Assembly: GCA_963924555.1 (NCBI GenBank)
Contig: OZ004587.1
Span: 1,736,001 to 1,800,000 of the forward strand
Length of the DNA: 64,000 bases
Source: Crambe crambe
Taxonomy: Eukaryota > Porifera > Demospongiae > Poecilosclerida > Crambeidae
Direction: 5' to 3'
Within the stretch, counting starts at the first letter, position 1. Every line of letters begins with the position of its first letter. A program made the translations under genes and the position numbers. Positions 22,720 to 33,400 of this stretch are shown here, one piece after another. The notes beneath the pieces were generated by a model. It saw only the letters and a list, made by a program, of their open reading frames with translations. It had not been told where the DNA came from and ran no database searches.

Positions 22720-22998
22720 CTTTCTTAGGGCAGTACTTTTCCTGTATTTGCTTTGCTAATCCTGACTCATCAACAAGAGGATCATTTAGGACTGTGATTA
22801 CAAATTCCCAGGATACTGGAACATTTGTATTCTTACCAAACCAATAGTTCAAGGTTTCTATCATGCGTCTGGAAGTGGAAGGATGATCACATTCAAATGT
22901 TTTGAGTTTACTTCCTTCAATGCCCAACTGGATGCCTATTTCAAACCATTTGGTCTGCACTTTAGCTAGTTCCTTTAGCAACATCTTTTCATCAATAT
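22720..22998 (-). CDS. Death-domain exon
   Basis: 93 codons between a TTTTCATAG acceptor (22999-23000) and an AAAG/GTACAT donor, phase 1 at both ends. The sequence has the Death-fold pattern: KWFEIGIQLGIEGSKLKTFE, a basic-polar helix ending in NYWF, then SWEFVITVLNDP and a last helix GLAKQIQEKY. Death domains pair with each other in apoptosis and innate immune signalling, usually in the cytoplasm. Exons before it (higher coordinates) are not identified. The next exon is probably 20611-20289, about 2.1 kb away, across the second Gypsy element. Confidence 0.78.
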
Positions 22999-23213
22999 CT
23001 ATGAAAACATATGAGTTGAATTCACTTAAAAGCACTTATTAGCTGATCAATCATGTTTTTAGCAATTAATTATTTAAGCAATTAATTATGAGGTAGTAAA
23101 TATGAGTAAATACACCATGAACTAAATGCAGGTAAGCAAGAATTACTGCATACCCCAGTAGTGTCTAATTATCCCTGTTATCCAAATTTTAACACACAAC
23201 ATGAAATTATGGC
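22999..23213 (-). other. Upstream intron of Death-domain gene
   Basis: No exon could be read; the stretch is short and AT-rich. Confidence 0.4.
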
Positions 23214-23220
23214 CCTATAC

Positions 23221-23589
23221 TAGCGATTCCGGAAGCCATACATTTCCTGAAACTTTGGCCGGCCAGCGCAGCCTGACGGTTATAGAAGCGCTTGATGTTT
23301 AGATATCACTAGCTAGCTTATAACAAGGCCTACCTGCTGGTGTGGGTTAACCAAGGAACAGGTGAAGCACATAGATGTTATACAGATTTACCGTTTTCCC
23401 TATATAAATCTCCATAGAACTAAAAATCAACGGTGCTAACTGTGAACATAACACACTGGTTCATTTGGTGTTTGAGTACTTAGTACATTTATTAAGCTGC
23501 TGCTGGATACGAGTTAAGCGTTCATGTGTTGATTGATCTTTGAGATAGAGCTAGTTATATGTGGGCAGGTCTAGCTTCCGGAATCACTA
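23221..23589. mobile_element. Miniature transposon with 7-bp target duplication
   Basis: The terminal inverted repeats read TAGCGATTCCGGAAGC on the left and TAGTGATTCCGGAAGC on the right (reverse complement). CCTATAC flanks both sides (23214-23220 and 23590-23596). It has no coding frame. A 7-bp duplication is uncommon, so I do not assign a superfamily. Confidence 0.8.
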
Positions 23590-23894
23590 CCTATACACTC
23601 ACTTTCAACCTCTGGGCCATCTCTCGATAAAGCACTACTACATGTACATGGGGAACAGAAAAGCAACACATGCACACAATTGTCTTCATTTTGCCTCTCT
23701 GGACCTAGCCACACCCATACAACGCCTAGCCTATACATAATTCATTAATTTTGTCGTAAGCATTAAATTTTATGCAGCTGCCTGCCACTTACATTATTCA
23801 CCAGCAAAATCTAAGGAGTTGAAGCACAAAAGTAATATCAGCTCTAAAAGCCTATAGAAATACATGCTCGCTCGCTGTAAAAATTAATGTTGCA

Positions 23895-24092
23895 ATACTG
23901 GAATGATGTGGGACTAGCACAGGAGTGAGCCAGACTGGAATGATAAGAGCTGGAATGAGAATACTGGAATGGTGCTGGACTTGCACAGGAGTGAGCCAGA
24001 CTGGAATGATAAGAGCTGGAATGAGAATACTGGAATGGTGCTGGATGCGGGACTTGCACTGGAGTGATGCCACTGGATTGAGGCGTGACCTC
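23895..24092. repeat. 66-bp tandem repeat, about 2.7 copies
   Basis: Units start at about 23895, 23961 and 24027 and are nearly identical (GTGAGCCAGACTGGAATGAT in each). The unit is 22 codons and all frames stay open on minus, giving a repeated PAPFQYSHSSSYHSSLAHS motif. This may simply reflect the unit length. Confidence 0.8.
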
Positions 24093-24192
24093 CGGGGCCA
24101 CCGTAGGCCACCGTACCTTTGACCCTGACCACAGTTAATTGCAATACAAAACATGCGCAGTAGCCCACGCAATTTTCAAACGCAAGTGACAT

Positions 24193-25291
24193 CATAGATA
24201 TAAGAGGTTTTACGGGATTGGAAACGCCCAATGAACTGCACAACCGTGGCGCGTTGACAGATGCGCACGCGCATGCAGCATTAATTATATTAATCGTTGT
24301 GAAAAGAGATCAATATTCACTCCTTTCAAGGCAGTTAAAGTGATATTCTGCCCCTACAGCTCACAGAATAGTACAAGTAAGCTAAGGGGAAGGTATTGAA
24401 GAAGTGAAGAGTCAGAGAGTTGAAGTTGGAGAGTCTGAGGAAGGAAGTTATTAATTATTCATAACTTTTTTCCTTGTAATTATAACTATGAGTACCTATC
24501 ATTGCTCATTATACATTAATTTTATGTGATTGATTTGAAAGAAAGGCCAGAATGACTTTTGGTATTAAAATTAGACATAAATTCATTATTATTATAGCTA
24601 GATAATTTTGCCCCAAAGTTATCCGCCAGTTTCTGCTCAGTTCTCCCTCATCAACATTATTGCAATACTGGCTGTTGGGTTTTGACACCATCCACCTCAA
24701 GAATTCGGCTCAGTCAGCTGTCCTGTGGACCCTATGGATATTAGGGGGGAAATATAGTAAGCTTGCCATCTCCATAGGATGACTATTGTATAGAAAACGA
24801 ATGCACCAATTCCATTTACTGTTCTATCCTTTCCCTGAAATAACTAATACAGTTTCAATATTGTTAATCTATTTCTTGGGAGAGGGATTACAGTTTTAAC
24901 ACCACTTGCAAATGCTAGAGACAATATATGTCAGCTAATACAAAAACCAACATTACTATTCCATGTAGCTAAAGTTTACATGCCTTTTGATCAGAAAATG
25001 GGCAACAGCAATTGATTCCATCAAGCGTGAGAGGGATTACAGTCCCATTAACCACTACAGTAGTATTTGTAGGAATAAACTTGAAAATCTGACCTGAAAT
25101 TTATTTCATACAGTAAATCTATGCCCTAGTGTATTATAGTATCATTGGCATAAGTCTTACCTCATGGATCTTATCAGAACAGCAACTTTGACAAAAGTGC
25201 TATGTCATTCAGCTGTCAACGCGCCTCAGTTGTTAGTTGCTAACGAGAGCACGTGATCCGTTTCCAATCCCGTAAACCTCTTATATCTATG
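24193..25291. mobile_element. 1.1-kb DNA element with 7-bp target duplication
   Basis: The ends are inverted repeats beginning CATAGATATAAGAGG, followed by TTTACGGGATTGGAAACG on both sides with a one-base indel, and they share GCGCGTTGACAG further in. GTGACAT flanks the element (24186-24192 and 25292-25298). An internal word GAGAGGGATTACAG occurs twice (about 24880 and 25028). No transposase is evident. A truncated inverted copy lies at 321-1016. Confidence 0.85.
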
Positions 25292-25705
25292 GTGACATAG
25301 ACAGCCGGTTGAACCACGCATGCGCAGTAAAAATTAATAAATTTATTAGTATCAATTTGACCACAAATACTAATTAAAATAATGTGTGATGTTTCAGGAA
25401 TAGTTCTTCTCTGGTTCATTTCACCTTTGACCTGTGTGAGAGGGAAAGATGAAAACAATATTGATGCAGTTAAAATGTCTAAAGTAGCTGAAGTATGTGT
25501 GAAGTATGTGTAAAGTATATTAACTTGTAGACTTGAACACCATCCACCTTTTAGATTACTGATGACTGGAACTGTGAGGATTAAGGGTCAGTCAGAGATG
25601 TAAGAATGGGAGGTAGGTAGGCCAAACCAAACCATAAATTAATCTGACGAGGAAAAAGACGAAAAGGAGCACACAGGCCTGAGGGGGAGGTATCGAATGC
25701 CACAT

Positions 25706-26045
25706 GCATAACTCAAGTGATATACTTCATTACTTTGACTCCATGTGGGAGATACTTCTACTACTTCACACATTTATTCCACCTCACAGAGTGAAGCACT
25801 CCTACAACAAAGAAAATTCTATTTGAGGCCACACCCATGAAGGGGGGAGGGGGCCTTGTAGACTCAATGGAATATTTAAGTTATCACCATTAATTACTAA
25901 ACTACAAAAGTTTAGCAAGCAGATAAATAATGACCATGTATTCTTGATGAAGTTCTACACCTGACACTCACAGCTAGTATATTTTATGAGATACATGCAT
26001 GAGCATGGTCAAGCACAGAACTTTCTGGGGCACTAATTTAAAGTT
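25706..26045. repeat. Dispersed block, copy 1 (partner at 46540-47175)
   Basis: Segments such as TTTGACTCCATGTGGGAGA, CACAGAGTGAAG, AATAATGACCA and TTCTGG-GCACTAATTTAAAG occur in the same order and orientation here and at 46.5-47.2 kb. The second copy carries extra sequence. No coding signal. Confidence 0.65.
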
Positions 26046-26149
26046 TGCCTAACAACAGTTAATTAGGTGTATCATTTTTTATTATATGAATTAATTACCA
26101 GAGAGTTCAGACCTGCCTCTCAGGTTCTCCCACACTGGTTGACAGTGGT

Positions 26150-26257
26150 CATTCTTGCCACCACTTCGGCCACCACTTGCTATTTCAACCACCACTTGGC
26201 TATTTCGGCCACCACTTGGCTATTTCGGCCACCACTTGGCTATTTTGGCCACCACTC
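26150..26257. repeat. 20-bp minisatellite
   Basis: About five copies of a unit based on CCACCACTTGGCTATTTCGG; the first copies are diverged and the middle ones identical. Confidence 0.85.
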
Positions 26258-26276
26258 ATTATACTTAGCTGTAATC

Positions 26277-26810
26277 CAGGGTTCTGCCCAGGATTCTTGA
26301 TCTTATAAAGTGGGCATGGCAATATAAATTTAGGCTGCCATTTATGTTCATTTAGGGGGTGTCCCTTTGGAATCATGAAGAATGAGTGGGTGGTCAAAAT
26401 GAGGGACTGGCACATTCTGGCATCTGCCAACATATCAAAGCAGGAAACATAATGCTGACATAATAGGTTATTGAAAGTGAATTCCATGGTTGATCTTGAA
26501 ATGTGTGCCTACACATACTTCTTGCATGCTAGTTTCATGCACACAGCCCCTTAAAGCTGCGCATGGTGAGACTGTATACTTGACCAAACTTGTCTACAAG
26601 CATAATTAAAGCAGAATAATGACTTTATACAGCTGGAATTAAAGAATGAAGCAAAAAAAGCATAATGTGCCAGTCCCTACCACTGTCAACAAGTGTGGGT
26701 AGAACCCTGGTAATCATACTACATATCAGTGAAAGGGACACTACTAAGTGGGCATGACAAATAAATTTCGCCCAACACTCAAAAATCCTAGACAAAACCC
26801 TGCGGGCCTC
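26277..26810. repeat. Imperfect inverted repeat, possible old miniature element
   Basis: CAGGGTTCTGCCCAGGATT near 26278 reappears inverted near 26780-26805, and both are followed inward by a GTGGGCATG-x-CAAATAAATTT block. The arms are diverged and the ends unclear. Confidence 0.45.
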
Positions 26811-27447
26811 CACTGTACCTACGTACCGTCACAGTCCTATCCAATTAAGACTGTGGTCCTTCACAACTATAATACATCCAGAAATATTAATGTGATTGGG
26901 TTGAGAGAGGTCATGACCTACCACTTACATACACCATGTACCATAGTCCCATCCATTAATATTTGGAGTGAGTCAAAGTAATGAAATCGAATCACTTCAT
27001 TATGTTAATGACGCATGTGGGAGAGGTAGTTGTGTTACCTCACACACTCACTCACTGTCCAACAGTTGAGAGGGTGCATGGTCACACCAAATCCAAATGG
27101 ATAAAACTAGACTTGTAGTTGTAGTCATCAATCTATATCATCTAGTCAAGAACCAACCAATAGAATCTGCACTCCATAAATCTCTTTCCATCTATGTACA
27201 TACGTAGCATGGAAAGGTCAAATATCAAATACTTGAGAGTGTAAAGGTCCCTATGTAGAAGTGACCTTCATGTAGCCAAATAGATTGATAACTACAATCA
27301 CAATCCAGTCATGTGGTAAGTAAGAGAGACGTAGACATAGGACCTGCACCTCTCACCTCAATTTCATAGAGAGTGTTGGCATTATTCAATGTCATGACAG
27401 TCTCTGTACAGTCATTTTATCCTCCCAGTCAATAACATGTTGCTACA
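26811..27447. other. Left flank of the satellite, no gene seen
   Basis: AT-rich with no coding frame. It does not resemble the satellite unit until CTTAGAGAGG at about 27449. Confidence 0.45.
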
Positions 27448-30400
27448 CCTTAGAGAGGACTCTCAAGTCTCCATATTGACACACATCTACAGTGGAACCT
27501 CTTAGAGAGGACTCTCAAGTCTCCATATTGACACACGTCTACAGTGGAACCTCTTAGAGAGGACTCTCAAGTCTCCATATTGACACACGTCTACAGTGGA
27601 ACCTCTTAGAGAGGACTCTCAAGTCTCCATATTGACACACATCTACAGTGGAACCTCTTAGAGAGGACTCTCAAGTCTCCATATTGACACACGTCTACAG
27701 TGGAACCTCTTAGAGAGGACTCTCAAGTCTCCATATTGACACACGTCTACAGTGGAACCTCTTAGAGAGGACTCTCAAGTCTCCATATTGACACACGTCT
27801 ACAGTGGAACCTCTTAGAGAGGACTCTCAAGTCTCCATATTGACACACATCTACAGTGGAACCTCTTAGAGAGGACTCTCAAGTCTCCATATTGACACAC
27901 GTCTACAGTGGAACCTCTTAGAGAGGACTCTCAAGTCTCCATATTGACACACGTCTACAGTGGAACCTCTTAGAGAGGACTCTCAAGTCTCCATATTGAC
28001 ACACATCTACAGTGGAACCTCTTAGAGAGGACTCTCAAGTCTCCATATTGACACACGTCTACAGTGGAACCTCTTAGAGAGGACTCTCAAGTCTCCATAT
28101 TGACACACGTCTACAGTGGAACCTCTTAGAGAGGACTCTCAAGTCTCCATATTGACACACGTCTACAGTGGAACCTCTTAGAGAGGACTCTCAAGTCTCC
28201 ATATTGACACACATCTACAGTGGAACCTCTTAGAGAGGACTCTCAAGTCTCCATATTGACACACGTCTACAGTGGAACCTCTTAGAGAGGACTCTCAAGT
28301 CTCCATATTGACACACGTCTACAGTGGAACCTCTTAGAGAGGACTCTCAAGTCTCCATATTGACACACGTCTACAGTGGAACCTCTTAGAGAGGACTCTC
28401 AAGTCTCCATATTGACACACGTCTACAGTGGAACCTCTTAGAGAGGACTCTCAAGTCTCCATATTGACACACGTCTACAGTGGAACCTCTTAGAGAGGAC
28501 TCTCAAGTCTCCATATTGACACACGTCTACAGTGGAACCTCTTAGAGAGGACTCTCAAGTCTCCATATTGACACACGTCTACAGTGGAACCTCTTAGAGA
28601 GGATTCTCAAGTCCCCATATTGACACACGTCTACAGTGGAACCTCTTAGAGAGGACTCTCAAGTCTCCATATTGACACACGTCTACAGTGGAACCTCTTA
28701 GAGAGGACTCTCAAGTCTCCATATTGACACACGTCTACAGTGGAACCTCTTAGAGAGGACTCTCAAGTCTCCATATTGACACACGTCTACAGTGGAACCT
28801 CTTAGAGAGGACTCTCAAGTCTCCATATTGACACACGTCTACAGTGGAACCTCTTAGAGAGGACTCTCAAGTCTCCATATTGACACACGTCTACAGTGGA
28901 ACCTCTTAGAGAGGACTCTCAAGTCTCCATATTGACACACGTCTACAGTGGAACCTCTTAGAGAGGACTCTCAAGTCTCCATATTGACACACGTCTACAG
29001 TGGAACCTCTTAGAGAGGATTCTCAAGTCCCCATATTGACACACGTGAACCTCTTAGAGAGGACTCTCAAGTCTCCATATTGACACACGTCTACAGTGGA
29101 ACCTCTTAGAGAGGACTCTCAAGTCTCCATATTGACACACTCTACAGTGGAACCTCTTAGAGAGGACTCTCAAGTCTCCATATTGACACACGTCTACAGT
29201 GGAACCTCTTAGAGAGGACTCTCAAGTCTCCATATTGACACACGTCTACAGTGGAACCTCTTAGAGAGGACTCTCAAGTCTCCATATTGACACACGTCTA
29301 CAGTGGAACCTCTTAGAGAGGACTCTCAAGTCTCCATATTGACACACGTCTACAGTGGAACCTCTTAGAGAGGACTCTCAAGTCTCCATATTGACACACG
29401 TCTACAGTGGAACCTCTTAGAGAGGACTCTCAAGTCTCCATATTGACACACGTCTACAGTGGAACCTCTTAGAGAGGACTCTCAAGTCTCCATATTGACA
29501 CACGTCTACAGTGGAACCTCTTAGAGAGGACTCTCAAGTCTCCATATTGACACACGTCTACAGTGGAACCTCTTAGAGAGGACTCTCAAGTCTCCATATT
29601 GACACACGTCTACAGTGGAACCTCTTAGAGAGGACTCTCAAGTCTCCATATTGACACACGTCTACAGTGGAACCTCTTAGAGAGGACTCTCAAGTCTCCA
29701 TATTGACACACGTCTACAGTGGAACCTCTTAGAGAGGACTCTCAAGTCTCCATATTGACACACGTCTACAGTGGAACCTCTTAGAGAGGACTCTCAAGTC
29801 TCCATATTGACACACGTCTACAGTGGAACCTCTTAGAGAGGACTCTCAAGTCTCCATATTGACACACGTCTACAGTGGAACCTCTTAGAGAGGACTCTCA
29901 AGTCTCCATATTGACACACGTCTACAGTGGAACCTCTTAGAGAGGACTCTCAAGTCTCCATATTGACACACGTCTACAGTGGAACCTCTTAGAGAGGACT
30001 CTCAAGTCTCCATATTGACACACGTCTACAGTGGAACCTCTTAGAGAGGACTCTCAAGTCTCCATATTGACACACGTCTACAGTGGAACCTCTTAGAGAG
30101 GACTCTCAAGTCTCCATATTGACACACGTCTACAGTGGAACCTCTTAGAGAGGACTCTCAAGTCTCCATATTGACACACGTCTACAGTGGAACCTCTTAG
30201 AGAGGACTCTCAAGTCTCCATATTGACACACGTCTACAGTGGAACCTCTTAGAGAGGACTCTCAAGTCTCCATATTGACACACGTCTACAGTGGAACCTC
30301 TTAGAGAGGACTCTCAAGTCTCCATATTGACACACGTCTACAGTGGAACCTCTTAGAGAGGACTCTCAAGTCTCCATATTGACACACGTCTACAGTGGAA

Positions 30401-33400
30401 CCTCTTAGAGAGGACTCTCAAGTCTCCATATTGACACACGTCTACAGTGGAACCTCTTAGAGAGGACTCTCAAGTCTCCATATTGACACACGTCTACAGT
30501 GGAACCTCTTAGAGAGGACTCTCAAGTCTCCATATTGACACACGTCTACAGTGGAACCTCTTAGAGAGGACTCTCAAGTCTCCATATTGACACACGTCTA
30601 CAGTGGAACCTCTTAGAGAGGACTCTCAAGTCTCCATATTGACACACGTCTACAGTGGAACCTCTTAGAGAGGACTCTCAAGTCTCCATATTGACACACG
30701 TCTACAGTGGAACCTCTTAGAGAGGACTCTCAAGTCTCCATATTGACACACGTCTACAGTGGAACCTCTTAGAGAGGACTCTCAAGTCTCCATATTGACA
30801 CACGTCTACAGTGGAACCTCTTAGAGAGGACTCTCAAGTCTCCATATTGACACACGTCTACAGTGGAACCTCTTAGAGAGGACTCTCAAGTCTCCATATT
30901 GACACACGTCTACAGTGGAACCTCTTAGAGAGGACTCTCAAGTCTCCATATTGACACACGTCTACAGTGGAACCTCTTAGAGAGGACTCTCAAGTCTCCA
31001 TATTGACACACGTCTACAGTGGAACCTCTTAGAGAGGACTCTCAAGTCTCCATATTGACACACGTCTACAGTGGAACCTCTTAGAGAGGACTCTCAAGTC
31101 TCCATATTGACACACGTCTACAGTGGAACCTCTTAGAGAGGACTCTCAAGTCTCCATATTGACACACGTCTACAGTGGAACCTCTTAGAGAGGACTCTCA
31201 AGTCTCCATATTGACACACGTCTACAGTGGAACCTCTTAGAGAGGACTCTCAAGTCTCCATATTGACACACGTCTACAGTGGAACCTCTTAGAGAGGACT
31301 CTCAAGTCTCCATATTGACACACGTCTACAGTGGAACCTCTTAGAGAGGACTCTCAAGTCTCCATATTGACACACGTCTACAGTGGAACCTCTTAGAGAG
31401 GACTCTCAAGTCTCCATATTGACACACGTCTACAGTGGAACCTCTTAGAGAGGACTCTCAAGTCTCCATATTGACACACGTCTACAGTGGAACCTCTTAG
31501 AGAGGACTCTCAAGTCTCCATATTGACACACGTCTACAGTGGAACCTCTTAGAGAGGACTCTCAAGTCTCCATATTGACACACGTCTACAGTGGAACCTC
31601 TTAGAGAGGACTCTCAAGTCTCCATATTGACACACGTCTACAGTGGAACCTCTTAGAGAGGACTCTCAAGTCTCCATATTGACACACGTCTACAGTGGAA
31701 CCTCTTAGAGAGGACTCTCAAGTCTCCATATTGACACACGTCTACAGTGGAACCTCTTAGAGAGGACTCTCAAGTCTCCATATTGACACACGTCTACAGT
31801 GGAACCTCTTAGAGAGGACTCTCAAGTCTCCATATTGACACACGTCTACAGTGGAACCTCTTAGAGAGGACTCTCAAGTCTCCATATTGACACACGTCTA
31901 CAGTGGAACCTCTTAGAGAGGACTCTCAAGTCTCCATATTGACACACGTCTACAGTGGAACCTCTTAGAGAGGACTCTCAAGTCTCCATATTGACACACG
32001 TCTACAGTGGAACCTCTTAGAGAGGACTCTCAAGTCTCCATATTGACACACGTCTACAGTGGAACCTCTTAGAGAGGACTCTCAAGTCTCCATATTGACA
32101 CACGTCTACAGTGGAACCTCTTAGAGAGGACTCTCAAGTCTCCATATTGACACACGTCTACAGTGGAACCTCTTAGAGAGGACTCTCAAGTCTCCATATT
32201 GACACACGTCTACAGTGGAACCTCTTAGAGAGGACTCTCAAGTCTCCATATTGACACACGTCTACAGTGGAACCTCTTAGAGAGGACTCTCAAGTCTCCA
32301 TATTGACACACGTCTACAGTGGAACCTCTTAGAGAGGACTCTCAAGTCTCCATATTGACACACGTCTACAGTGGAACCTCTTAGAGAGGACTCTCAAGTC
32401 TCCATATTGACACACGTCTACAGTGGAACCTCTTAGAGAGGACTCTCAAGTCTCCATATTGACACACGTCTACAGTGGAACCTCTTAGAGAGGACTCTCA
32501 AGTCTCCATATTGACACACGTCTACAGTGGAACCTCTTAGAGAGGACTCTCAAGTCTCCATATTGACACACGTCTACAGTGGAACCTCTTAGAGAGGACT
32601 CTCAAGTCTCCATATTGACACACGTCTACAGTGGAACCTCTTAGAGAGGACTCTCAAGTCTCCATATTGACACACGTCTACAGTGGAACCTCTTAGAGAG
32701 GACTCTCAAGTCTCCATATTGACACACGTCTACAGTGGAACCTCTTAGAGAGGACTCTCAAGTCTCCATATTGACACACGTCTACAGTGGAACCTCTTAG
32801 AGAGGACTCTCAAGTCTCCATATTGACACACGTCTACAGTGGAACCTCTTAGAGAGGACTCTCAAGTCTCCATATTGACACACGTCTACAGTGGAACCTC
32901 TTAGAGAGGACTCTCAAGTCTCCATATTGACACACGTCTACAGTGGAACCTCTTAGAGAGGACTCTCAAGTCTCCATATTGACACACGTCTACAGTGGAA
33001 CCTCTTAGAGAGGACTCTCAAGTCTCCATATTGACACACGTCTACAGTGGAACCTCTTAGAGAGGACTCTCAAGTCTCCATATTGACACACGTCTACAGT
33101 GGAACCTCTTAGAGAGGACTCTCAAGTCTCCATATTGACACACGTCTACAGTGGAACCTCTTAGAGAGGACTCTCAAGTCTCCATATTGACACACGTCTA
33201 CAGTGGAACCTCTTAGAGAGGACTCTCAAGTCTCCATATTGACACACGTCTACAGTGGAACCTCTTAGAGAGGACTCTCAAGTCTCCATATTGACACACG
33301 TCTACAGTGGAACCTCTTAGAGAGGACTCTCAAGTCTCCATATTGACACACGTCTACAGTGGAACCTCTTAGAGAGGACTCTCAAGTCTCCATATTGACA

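Noticed and set aside
23602..23689. Possible first exon of the Death-domain gene (minus, ATG near 23689, AAA/GTGAGT donor)
   Set aside because: It is open for 29 codons but ends in phase 0, while the Death exon needs phase 1. There is no signal peptide or other support.
24509..24700. 63-codon minus frame repeated near 500-690
   Set aside because: It is part of the non-coding repeated element 24193-25291 and not conserved as protein.
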